This document shows, in pieces, positions 51,617 through 58,949 of a DNA stretch of 64,000 bases. How positions within the stretch are numbered: the first letter of the stretch is position 1; each line of letters opens with the position of its first letter. Source of the DNA: Variovorax sp. RA8 (lineage in GTDB: Bacteria; Pseudomonadota; Gammaproteobacteria; Burkholderiales; Burkholderiaceae_C); the NCBI RefSeq assembly GCF_901827175.1, contig NZ_LR594662.1:2418001-2482000 (forward strand), in the 5' to 3' direction. Under the pieces are notes generated by a model. The model was given only the letters and a program-made list of their open reading frames with translations, was not told the origin of the DNA and ran no database searches. Both the position numbers and the translations under genes were made by a program.

Positions 51617-52270
51617 ATGAAGACGGATGCACAACTGAAAAAGGACGTGGAAGACGAGCTCGAGTGGGATCCCGCAGTGAATGCGACGCATGTGGGCGTA
51701 GTGGTCGACAAGGGTGTCGTCACTTTGACCGGTCATCTCGAGACGTACGGCGAGAAGTACCTGGTCGAGCGCGCCGTGCAGCGGGTCCAGGGCGTGAAGG
51801 CGCTTGCAGTCGAACTGGACGTCAAGCTTGCACCCGGACACAAGCGCAGCGACTCGGAGATCGCCGCGGCCGTGGAGTCGGCGCTCAAGTGGCATACGCA
51901 GGTGCCGGCGGAGCGCCTCACGGTGCGGGTGGAGCAGGGCTGGGTGACGCTCAAAGGCGACGTCGACTGGGCGTACCAGCGCAACGCTGCCATGCAGGCT
52001 GTCCGTGCGCTGACCGGTGTCCTGGGCCTGACGAACGAAATCATCCTCAAGCCGAAGGTGATGTCGGCGAACGTGCTCACGCGCATCCGCGAGGCGCTCG
52101 CCAGGCATGCCGAGCAGGAAGCGCAGCGCATCGAGGTCGTGATCGACGGCGCCACCGCCACCTTGCGGGGCACGGTGCATTCATGGGCGGAGCGCACGAC
52201 AGCCCAGGGCGCCGCGTGGTCTGCGCCCGGAGTGACCAACGTGGTCAATGAACTCAAGGTTGGCGCTTGA
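51617..52270 (+). CDS. Triple BON-domain protein
   Basis: This 217-residue protein contains three BON-like repeats (about 3-70, 78-145 and 150-217), each with the G-V-V-T-L-x-G pattern (GVVTLTGHL, GWVTLKGDV, ATLRGTV). No signal peptide is visible. BON domains bind membranes or other proteins, and such proteins are frequent in anaerobic or stress regulons. It is the same length as, and paralogous to, the protein at 52665-53318. It is followed by a perfect hairpin. Confidence 0.9.
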   Translation: MKTDAQLKKDVEDELEWDPAVNATHVGVVVDKGVVTLTGHLETYGEKYLVERAVQRVQGVKALAVELDVKLAPGHKRSDSEIAAAVESALKWHTQVPAERLTVRVEQGWVTLKGDVDWAYQRNAAMQAVRALTGVLGLTNEIILKPKVMSANVLTRIREALARHAEQEAQRIEVVIDGATATLRGTVHSWAERTTAQGAAWSAPGVTNVVNELKVGA

Positions 52271-52274
52271 TGCG

Positions 52275-52309
52275 CGCAGGGGCGCCGCATCGCCTGCGGC
52301 GCCCCTGCG
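52275..52309. terminator. Perfect 15-bp hairpin after the BON gene
   Basis: The left arm at 52275-52289 pairs fully with 52295-52309, leaving a 5-base loop; it begins 4 bases after the BON stop codon. The stem is GC-rich (core GGGGCGCC). No T-run follows, but this is usual for hairpin-type terminators in high-GC genomes. It may end transcription from both directions, because the next gene converges. Confidence 0.7.
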
Positions 52310-52371
52310 GCGGCACTCGAATCGAGAGGTCGAAGGCGCGGCAGCGCATCACGCACCTGCCGCATCGGCGG

Positions 52372-52635
52372 CTATTCGAAAGGCAAGGCCTTCTTGTCTT
52401 CCGTGAGAGACTCTGGCGCTTCGACGCCCCCTGCCTCCGCGTCGCGCGATGCGGTCTCGACAGATTGGCCATGCCCTTCGTTCGCTCGTTCGATATCGGT
52501 CCGATCCGGATCCCACGCGCCCCGCCGCGTGCTGTCGATCGCATCGCCTGCAGCCTCGTCGGGAGGCACCGGCGATCGGATCCGGCGCGCTTTTGCGGGT
52601 GCGGTGGAAGGCTTGGGCGTCGAGCGCTTCTTCAT
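52372..52635 (-). CDS. Hypothetical small hydrophilic protein, 87 residues
   Basis: The family is not recognised. The protein begins MKKRSTPKPSTAPAKARRI and is rich in charged residues, Ala, Pro and Glu, so it is probably disordered. It lies just downstream of the second BON gene on the same strand (29-base gap), between the convergent BON genes. Its small size and low complexity leave doubt; the opposite-strand frames look less like protein. Confidence 0.45.
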   Translation of the reverse strand: MKKRSTPKPSTAPAKARRIRSPVPPDEAAGDAIDSTRRGAWDPDRTDIERANEGHGQSVETASRDAEAGGVEAPESLTEDKKALPFE

Positions 52636-52664
52636 GGCATCGAGCTTCGAGCTGTCATCCGGAC

Positions 52665-53318
52665 TCAGTCCAGGACCACCAGGTCGTTCTCGACCGAAGT
52701 CACGCCCGGCACCGACCAGGCGGCATTGCGGACCGCGTAGAGCTCGGCGAAGGAATGAACGGTGCCGCGCAGCGCGACCTTGGATCCGTCGACCGAGATC
52801 CGGATGCGGTCGCTCTCGCGCTGCGCCTGCCGGGCCAACGCTTCCCGCAGCTTCTTCTCGACGTCAGCGGCGTGCAGCTTCGGCGAGATCTTGACCATGT
52901 TCGACACGCCGGTGACACCCATCAGGGGACGCACCGCGTTCTCCGCTGCGCGGCGCTGGTACTCCCACTCGACCTCGCCGTTCAGCGTCACCCAGCCGGC
53001 CTCGACCATCGGCTTGATCTTCCCGTTCGGCACAAGGATGGTCCATTCGAGCGCGTGCTCCACGGCCCGCGCGATATCGGCATCCGTGCGTTCATCGCCC
53101 GCGGGCAGCTTGACCGTCAACTCGACCGCAAGCGCCTTCACGCCCCGGACACGTTGCGCCGCACGTTCGGCGGCCACCTTCTCGGCATGGCTGCCGAGAT
53201 GGCCTGTCAAGGTGACCACGCCCTCTTTGGCGGTGACGCCGACTGCGCCGGCCTTGATGGCCGGGTCCCAGTCGAGTTCGGCCAGGACGTCGGTTCGGAG
53301 TTGCGTATCGGATTTCAT
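52665..53318 (-). CDS. Triple BON-domain protein
   Basis: This 217-residue protein with three BON-like repeats has the same layout as the product of 51617-52270 (MKSDTQL, EGVVTLTGHL, AGWVTLNGEV, KVALRGTV). The two genes face each other and probably arose by duplication. An FNR-like box at 53400-53413 is centred 88 bases upstream. No signal peptide is visible, so it is likely cytoplasmic or membrane-associated. Confidence 0.9.
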   Translation of the reverse strand: MKSDTQLRTDVLAELDWDPAIKAGAVGVTAKEGVVTLTGHLGSHAEKVAAERAAQRVRGVKALAVELTVKLPAGDERTDADIARAVEHALEWTILVPNGKIKPMVEAGWVTLNGEVEWEYQRRAAENAVRPLMGVTGVSNMVKISPKLHAADVEKKLREALARQAQRESDRIRISVDGSKVALRGTVHSFAELYAVRNAAWSVPGVTSVENDLVVLD

Positions 53319-53399
53319 GACTTGCCTTTCATTGAGAGATCGCGGCTGGCCTCCAGAAAGGAGCCCATGCCACTGTAGGAAGAGATTGCCGCCACCGCG

Positions 53400-53413
53400 T
53401 TGCGCTGGATCAA
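53400..53413. promoter_or_regulatory. FNR/ANR-like box TTGCGCTGGATCAA
   Basis: This fits TTG-N8-CAA with a perfect right half (ATCAA). The identical 14-mer recurs at 62829-62842. It lies upstream of the second BON gene. Confidence 0.6.
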
Positions 53414-53454
53414 GAGAACCACGCGCGTGTCTTTTGCAGGCCCATCGCGCCTTG

Positions 53455-53850
53455 TCATGGATTGAGGATTTCGCCGTCGAGCAGGCGTGTCCATTCCTCA
53501 TGGTCCTGAAGGAAGTCGTCGATCTCCTGAAGAACGTCGAGCACTACTCCATCGGAGCGCAGCTTGCTCGGCTGCCGCGCGTGCCCATCGGAGAGCTGCG
53601 AACGAACGCGCACGATCAGGCATGTGGAATCCGAGAACGCGCTGATCCGGACTTCATGGCGGCCCAGCTCGAAATGCGAAAGAAGCCCGCGCAAGGATTC
53701 CAGGCAATGGGCCGCACGTGCCTTGCGCGCGGCCTCGAGTGCTGTCTCCATGTCATTCTCGATGGCGCGAAGCGCAGACAGACAATTGCTGCGGCTGAGC
53801 GCAGCGACGCCCTCCGAAGAACGGGCGCTGCTTGAATCATCGAACATCAT
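53455..53850 (-). CDS. Hypothetical protein, 131 residues
   Basis: I do not recognise this family. The likely start is MMFDDSSSARSSEG at 53850. The protein is mostly helical (AIENDMETALEAARKARAAHCLESL) followed by a strand-rich middle and an acidic C-terminus (VLQEIDDFLQDHEEWTRLLDG). The fluctuating composition and stop placement favour this strand over the plus-strand alternative. It is 65 bases downstream of the Hsp20 gene on the same strand and may be co-transcribed. Confidence 0.6.
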   Translation of the reverse strand: MMFDDSSSARSSEGVAALSRSNCLSALRAIENDMETALEAARKARAAHCLESLRGLLSHFELGRHEVRISAFSDSTCLIVRVRSQLSDGHARQPSKLRSDGVVLDVLQEIDDFLQDHEEWTRLLDGEILNP

Positions 53851-53915
53851 GCTACTCGTGGGGAGCCTGCGGCCCCAAGGACCGGGTCGCCCGGTCTTCA
53901 GGGCCGCATGGCAGC

Positions 53916-54344
53916 TCACTGGATGACGATCTTCGACGAGGCGGCGGGCGCCTTCTTCGGAAGCTCCAGCGTGAGCACGCCGTCGAGGTACTTTGCTTGC
54001 ACCTTCGTGTCGTCGACGTCCTGGCCAAGGCTGAACGTGCGCGAAACCGACCCGTAGTAGCGCTCGCTGCGCAGGATCTTGTCGCCGTCGACCTTGGTTT
54101 CCTTCTCGCTCTTCGACTCGGCTTCGATGCTGACGACGTTGCCGTCGATCTTGACATTGATGTCTTCCTTCTTGACACCCGGAATGTCGGCCTGCACGGT
54201 GAAGGCCTTGTCGTTCTCTTTCACGTCGATGCGCATCTTCAGAGGAGCAGTCTCGCCCTCGAAGACAGTTGGAGAAAAGAAGCGGCGCAGCGCGGCTTCG
54301 AAGTCATTGCCGAACACCGGGTCCAGCAGTCTCAGGTTGCTCAT
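53916..54344 (-). CDS. Hsp20/alpha-crystallin small heat-shock protein
   Basis: This 142-residue chaperone has an alpha-crystallin domain (about 42-130: MRIDVKENDKAFTVQADIPGVKKEDINVKI and the end motif YLDGVLTLELPKK) and a short C-terminal tail with the IVIQ anchor sequence that inserts into neighbouring subunits. It holds unfolding proteins in oligomers. The ATG at 54344 follows AAGGAACC. A FNR-like box is centred 93 bases upstream; I see no sigma-32 type promoter. Confidence 0.94.
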   Translation of the reverse strand: MSNLRLLDPVFGNDFEAALRRFFSPTVFEGETAPLKMRIDVKENDKAFTVQADIPGVKKEDINVKIDGNVVSIEAESKSEKETKVDGDKILRSERYYGSVSRTFSLGQDVDDTKVQAKYLDGVLTLELPKKAPAASSKIVIQ

Positions 54345-54430
54345 GATGGTTCCTTGGGTAGAAGTGGTTGCGAAGGCGCGGGCATCTGCACCGCGCTTTG
54401 TCAATGTAGGCAGCCGCGCCGACAAGCCGC

Positions 54431-54444
54431 TTGATCTTCCTCAA
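54431..54444. promoter_or_regulatory. FNR/ANR-like box TTGATCTTCCTCAA
   Basis: This is TTGAT-N4-CTCAA, a nine-of-ten match to the two half-sites. It lies about 93 bases upstream of the Hsp20 gene and just beyond the end of the host-attachment gene. Confidence 0.65.
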
Positions 54445-54466
54445 CTCTCGTGCGTGTGACGGGCGT

Positions 54467-54931
54467 TCATCGAGATGGCGATAGGTTCGCCTCGCCCCAG
54501 GAACGCGGCAATCTCGCCTCGATCTCGGCCATGTCTAATGCGGTGAGGTCGTTGTTGAGCGCCATCTTCAAGTGCTTCTCGACCCGTTCGCTGAGAAGCG
54601 CCCGCAGCTCGCCCAGGAAAGGGCTCGAAGCGAACACCAGCAGCGAGTCGAACTCGCCGGCGGCCAACCCTTTTTCCAGCCGCTCGGAGATCTCGTGCGC
54701 GAAGCGCAGATGCTCCTTGCGGCGCACATCGCTGCGCGGCTCGAAGCGGTTGGGACCGCGGCTGTTGTCGTTGGCTTCGCGACCCGGCCGGTCGTGCGCC
54801 AGTTCGGCGCCCTTGAGTCGGCTTTGCCGATGCGTCATCGTCTCCACGGGGACCAACGCTTCGCTGGCCGACCCACGCCTGAACAGGCGTGCAACCGAGG
54901 CATTGGCAACAAGAATCCACTGGTCTTTCAT
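54467..54931 (-). CDS. Host attachment family protein
   Basis: This 154-residue protein resembles the family annotated as required for attachment to host cells (Host_attach). It begins with the conserved WILVANASVARLFRRG strand-helix, and later has RKEHLRFAHEISERLEKGLAAGEFDSLLVFASSPFLGELRALL and a closing ALDMAEIEARLP. The name comes from one organism, and many carriers are free-living, so the attachment role should be treated with care. The fold resembles release-factor (eRF1) domain proteins. It is divergent from FtsH. Confidence 0.82.
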   Translation of the reverse strand: MKDQWILVANASVARLFRRGSASEALVPVETMTHRQSRLKGAELAHDRPGREANDNSRGPNRFEPRSDVRRKEHLRFAHEISERLEKGLAAGEFDSLLVFASSPFLGELRALLSERVEKHLKMALNNDLTALDMAEIEARLPRSWGEANLSPSR

Positions 54932-55052
54932 GGGAAAAGCTCCTGAAATGTGTGGGACATGTTGCGCGTCTTCCCGATCGCCGGCTTTGCGCCAGCGCAA
55001 CAATCGGGTGGAGCGATGCCTCTTCTGCACCCGGCCCGTTTGACGCCTGGGC

Positions 55053-55066
55053 TTGCTCTGCGTCAA
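55053..55066. promoter_or_regulatory. FNR/ANR-like box TTGCTCTGCGTCAA
   Basis: This fits TTG-N8-CAA and is centred 57 bases before the FtsH start, in the divergent FtsH / host-attachment gap. Its position would suit activation of FtsH. Confidence 0.55.
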
Positions 55067-55116
55067 GGCCGCCGCTCGGCCGCCGTGCCTCAATCCCATT
55101 ATTTGGCGAGGCCACC

Positions 55117-56997
55117 ATGAAGAAGTGGAAGTTGACGCATCTGAACCTTGGCGCCGTGTGGCTCGCGGCGGCGCTCGGCCTGTTGATGTGGGACTACTGG
55201 ACGCAGAGCCGGGGCGTCGAAGTGCTTCCGTACAGCACCTTCGAACGGCAGCTGCTCGACGGGCGGATCGCCGAAGTCACCGTGGGCGACACCGTGATCA
55301 CCGGGCGGCTCAAGACGCCAGATGCCGAGGGCAGGCAGTTCGTTGCATCGACGATGGTGGAACCACAGATCGCGCAGCGGCTCTCGTCCTTCGATGTGCC
55401 CTATCAACGGGTTCACAGCTCGACCTGGGTTCAGACCCTGCTGCAGTGGGTTTTCCCCGTCCTGCTGATGTTCGGCCTGTGGAGTTTCCTGGCTCGTCGC
55501 GCGGGAGGCGGGATGGGCGGCGGGCTGCTGGGCATCGGCCGCAGCAAGGCGAAGGTCTACATGGAAAAGAGCACCGGCGTGCGCTTCGATGACGTGGCCG
55601 GGGTCGACGAAGCCAAGGAGGAGCTGCAGGAGGTCGTCGACTTCCTGAAGAATCCGAAGGAGCATGGCCGCCTGGGTGCACGCATTCCCAAGGGCGTGCT
55701 CCTGATGGGGCCGACCGGCACAGGCAAGACCCTGCTCGCGCGGGCGGTCGCCGGGGAGGCCGGCGTGGTCTTCTTCTCGATCAGCGGTTCCGAGTTCATC
55801 GAGATGTTCGTCGGTGTCGGGGCGGCACGCGTGCGCGATCTTTTCGAGCAGGCGCGCGCCAATGCGCCCGCCATCATCTTCATCGATGAACTCGATGCGC
55901 TCGGCAAGGCGCGCGCCGCGTTCCCGATGGCCGGCGGGCAGGAAGAGCGTGAGCAGACGCTGAACCAGCTGCTGGTCGAACTCGACGGCTTCGATCCCAG
56001 CGTCGGCGTCGTGCTGCTGGCCGCAACCAATCGCCCCGAGACGCTGGACCCGGCGCTGTTGCGCGCCGGCCGCTTCGATCGACAGGTGCTGGTCGACCGG
56101 CCGGATCGCATCGGGCGTGCCGCGATCCTCAAGGTGCACGCGAGGAAGATCAGCCTGTCCCCGGATGTGGATCTCGATCAGGTTGCCGCCATCACGGTGG
56201 GCTTTGCCGGTGCGGATCTTGCAAACGTGGTCAACGAGGCGGCCTTGGTCGCGACCCGGCGCAAGGGGAGTGCGGTGACGATGTCCGACTTCACGCAGGC
56301 CATCGAGCGCATCGTTGCCGGCATCGAGAAGAAGAACCGCATCCTCGGCCCCCTGGAGCGCAGGCTGGTGGCCACCCATGAACTGGGCCATGCGTTGACT
56401 GCACTGGCGCTGCCCGGCGCCGACAAGGTGCACAAGGTCTCGATCGTGCCGCATGGCATCGGTGCGCTCGGCTATACGCTGCAGCGGCCTTCGGAGGATC
56501 GTCATCTGCTGCGGCGCGCGGAGCTGCTCGACAAGCTGGCAGTGCTGCTGGGCGGGCGGGCCGCCGAGATACTGGTCTTCGGCGAGCCTTCCACCGGCGC
56601 CGCGGACGATCTGGTCAAGGCGACGGACCTGGCGCGCGACATGGTGCAGCGCTATGGCATGGACATCGGGCTCGGCCCCGTCGTGTACGGCGAGCAGGCG
56701 TCGCCCTTTCTCGAGCCCGCGCAGCACCCGGCATCCAGGCAGGCCGGCGCCGCGAGCGAACAGACCGCGCAGCAGATCGATGGCGCCGTGCGCGAACTGC
56801 TGAAGGATGCCCTGGAACGCGCGACCCAGCTGCTGCGCGCGCGCCGCGCGACGCTCGACCGATGCGTGCATGCATTGATGGCCAAGGAGACGCTGGAGGA
56901 ATCGGAGTTGCTCGCGCTGGTCGGCAACGCCGGGGCGCCGGCCGCCGCCGTTGCATTGCCGTCCTCCAGTCTTCCGGTAGCCGCCACGGCGGCCTGA
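55117..56997 (+). CDS. ftsH: FtsH-type ATP-dependent zinc metalloprotease, divergent accessory copy
   Basis: This 626-residue membrane protease has two membrane segments (about 9-26 and 106-125), an AAA+ domain with Walker A GPTGTGKT (198-205), Walker [10 protein letters not shown], and [20 protein letters not shown]. The zinc motif is HELGH (421-425), with a later Asp ligand in ADDLVKATD. Housekeeping FtsH normally has GPPGTGKT, DEIDAVGR and HEAGH, so this looks like an additional stress-type copy. It is followed 20 bases later by an HtrA gene and preceded by a FNR-like box. Confidence 0.9.
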   Translation: MKKWKLTHLNLGAVWLAAALGLLMWDYWTQSRGVEVLPYSTFERQLLDGRIAEVTVGDTVITGRLKTPDAEGRQFVASTMVEPQIAQRLSSFDVPYQRVHSSTWVQTLLQWVFPVLLMFGLWSFLARRAGGGMGGGLLGIGRSKAKVYMEKSTGVRFDDVAGVDEAKEELQEVVDFLKNPKEHGRLGARIPKGVLLMGPTGTGKTLLARAVAGEAGVVFFSISGSEFIEMFVGVGAARVRDLFEQARANAPAIIFIDELDALGKARAAFPMAGGQEEREQTLNQLLVELDGFDPSVGVVLLAATNRPETLDPALLRAGRFDRQVLVDRPDRIGRAAILKVHARKISLSPDVDLDQVAAITVGFAGADLANVVNEAALVATRRKGSAVTMSDFTQAIERIVAGIEKKNRILGPLERRLVATHELGHALTALALPGADKVHKVSIVPHGIGALGYTLQRPSEDRHLLRRAELLDKLAVLLGGRAAEILVFGEPSTGAADDLVKATDLARDMVQRYGMDIGLGPVVYGEQASPFLEPAQHPASRQAGAASEQTAQQIDGAVRELLKDALERATQLLRARRATLDRCVHALMAKETLEESELLALVGNAGAPAAAVALPSSSLPVAATAA

Positions 56998-57017
56998 GAA
57001 TGGGGAGCGGACTTTCC

Positions 57018-58550
57018 ATGCCGGGAACATGGATCCACGCGGGTTGGGGCAGGTTGCTGCAGGGGGGCGTCTTCGCGGCCGTCGTTGCAGGCTCGGGCGC
57101 ATGCACCACCGGAGCGATCCGGACCGGCGATCCCGTCGCACACGCCCGATCCCCGGTGGCGGCGCCCGCGCCGCCATTGCAGGCCGGTTCGGTGCCCGAC
57201 TATCGCGCCATCGTGCAGCGGGAAGGCCCGGCCGTGGTGGGCATCACCACGGCAGGCGTGCACACGCTGTCCCCGACCGAGCTGCCGCCCGGCCTGGAGG
57301 ATGATCCCGGCCTTCAGCTCCTGCTCGATCTCCTCGGCTTGCGGGGCGACGCGGCCAGGCTCGACATTCCCTTCCGCAACCAGGGCTCCGGCTTCATCAT
57401 CGGAAGTGACGGACTGATCCTCAGCAGCGCGCACGTGGTGCGAGATGCCGCCGAACTCAAGGTCAAGCTCGGCGATCGGCGCGAGTTCAAGGCCAAGGTG
57501 CTGGGGAGCGACCCGGTCACGGACACCGCCCTGCTGCGCATCGATGCAAGGGGCCTGCCCGTCGTGCGCGTGGGCGATGTGGAGCAGTTGCAGGTGGGCG
57601 ATCCGGTGCTGGCGATCGGCTCACCCTTCGGCTTCGAGCAGACGGCCACGCAAGGCATCGTGAGTGCCAAGGGCCGGGCACTGCCCGGCGACATCGCGGT
57701 GCCCCTCATCCAGACCGACGCTGCCGTGAATCCGGGCAGTTCGGGTGGCCCGCTGTTCGACGGCAGCGGCGCGGTCGTCGGCATCAACGCCCAGATCTAT
57801 TCCCACTCGGGCGGCTACCAGGGGCTGTCGTTCGCCATCCCGATCGACGTGGCCCTGAAGGTGAAGGACCAGATCCTCGCGACCGGAAGGATGTCGCACG
57901 CCAGGCTCGGCGCGACGATCCAGGACCTGGACCAGGCATTGGCCGAGGCTTTCGGGCTCGATGCAGCCGATGGCGCGCTGATCAGCGGCGTCGCGCCCGG
58001 CAACGCCGCGGCAGCGGCCGGCCTGCAGCCCGGCGACGTGATCACCCGGATCGACGGGGAGCGGATCGGGCGGGCAGCGGACCTCACCAGTCGCATCGGC
58101 TTGGCCGCGCCTGGACAGACGGTGCGCTTGAGTGTGTGGCGTGACAGGCGCACGCGCGAAATGAGAGCGACACTCGGCCGCGTGGCAGACGCCGAAGACG
58201 CCAAACCCCCGGCCGGAGGCGAACGCGAAGGCGCACCATTCAGCCTGGAGCTGCGACCTCTGACGGCGAAGGAACGAGCGCAGAGGCGCCTGGAGGGGGG
58301 TCTCATGGTCGAAGGCGTGGCAGGCGTGACGGCGCGCGAGAGCCTGCAGCCCGGCGATGTACTGCTGGCCATCAACGGCGTAGCCGTGAATTCGGTCGAT
58401 CAGGCGAACCTGCTGACCCGAAGAGGCTCCGGCAAGGTGGCGCTGCTGATCGACCGCGACGGCAGCCGCCGTTACGTTGCTGTCGAGCTTGGCGCAAGCC
58501 GTCCATCCGGCGCCGGGTTTCAGCGTGAAGGACCGGACGCTTCATTTTGA
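57018..58550 (+). CDS. HtrA/Deg-type serine protease, lipoprotein
   Basis: This 510-residue protease has a lipoprotein-type signal (VVAGSGAC, Cys29), the triad His139 (SSAHVV), Asp169 (TDTALL) and Ser242 (NPGSSGGP), and two PDZ-like regions (about 300-385 and 420-495, with LQPGDVITRIDGER and LQPGDVLLAINGVA). It is a paralogue of the HtrA at 47562. The ATG at 57018 is chosen because GGGGAGCGG lies at the right distance; an ATG at 57000 would extend it by six residues. It is co-transcribed with FtsH. Confidence 0.91.
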   Translation: MPGTWIHAGWGRLLQGGVFAAVVAGSGACTTGAIRTGDPVAHARSPVAAPAPPLQAGSVPDYRAIVQREGPAVVGITTAGVHTLSPTELPPGLEDDPGLQLLLDLLGLRGDAARLDIPFRNQGSGFIIGSDGLILSSAHVVRDAAELKVKLGDRREFKAKVLGSDPVTDTALLRIDARGLPVVRVGDVEQLQVGDPVLAIGSPFGFEQTATQGIVSAKGRALPGDIAVPLIQTDAAVNPGSSGGPLFDGSGAVVGINAQIYSHSGGYQGLSFAIPIDVALKVKDQILATGRMSHARLGATIQDLDQALAEAFGLDAADGALISGVAPGNAAAAAGLQPGDVITRIDGERIGRAADLTSRIGLAAPGQTVRLSVWRDRRTREMRATLGRVADAEDAKPPAGGEREGAPFSLELRPLTAKERAQRRLEGGLMVEGVAGVTARESLQPGDVLLAINGVAVNSVDQANLLTRRGSGKVALLIDRDGSRRYVAVELGASRPSGAGFQREGPDASF

Positions 58551-58949
58551 ACCCGGCGCAACGTCAGGCGCTGCCGCGAAGCTGCGCACGAAGTCCAGCG
58601 ACGACACCACGCCCGCGATCCCGGTGCCGTCGGTCACGACCACGTGATGGATGCCGCGCTCCACCATGAGCGCCGCCACCTGGGCGGCCGGCGTCCCGAT
58701 GTCGACCACGATGGGCTTGTACGAGCACATCTGCCACGCGCGCGTGGTGGCGGCGTCGCGCCCCTGCGCATGGAATGCAACGAGATCCGAGGCGCTGATG
58801 ATCCCCGCGACTTCGCCGCGTGCCGGCTCCAGGACCGGCACCCACGACAGGTGCCTGTCGGCGAGCAGGGCCTGCACCTGTTCCACGCTGTCCTCCATGG
58901 TGACGCTGTACACCGGACGCTGCATCATTGATGAAATGGGCGGGTTCAT
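58542..58949 (-). CDS. CBS-domain pair protein
   Basis: This is a 135-residue protein of two CBS motifs (about 8-60 and 75-128: LSWVPVLEPARGEVAGIISASDLVAF and GIHHVVVTDGTGIAGVVSSLDFVRSF). CBS pairs bind adenine nucleotides and act as energy sensors. It overlaps the PEP synthase stop by 4 bases and the convergent HtrA by 9 bases. It is the last gene of the UspA-PEP synthase operon and may report adenylate state. Confidence 0.9.
   Translation of the reverse strand: MNPPISSMMQRPVYSVTMEDSVEQVQALLADRHLSWVPVLEPARGEVAGIISASDLVAFHAQGRDAATTRAWQMCSYKPIVVDIGTPAAQVAALMVERGIHHVVVTDGTGIAGVVSSLDFVRSFAAAPDVAPGSK

Noticed and set aside
52275..52309. Interpreting the perfect hairpin as part of an insertion sequence or REP-type repeat
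   Set aside because: I find no second copy in the window and no flanking target duplication. A terminator just after the BON stop is the simpler reading.
53832..54434. Plus-strand frame of 200 residues opposite Hsp20
   Set aside because: It is fully antisense to a clear Hsp20 gene and has no similarity to known families.
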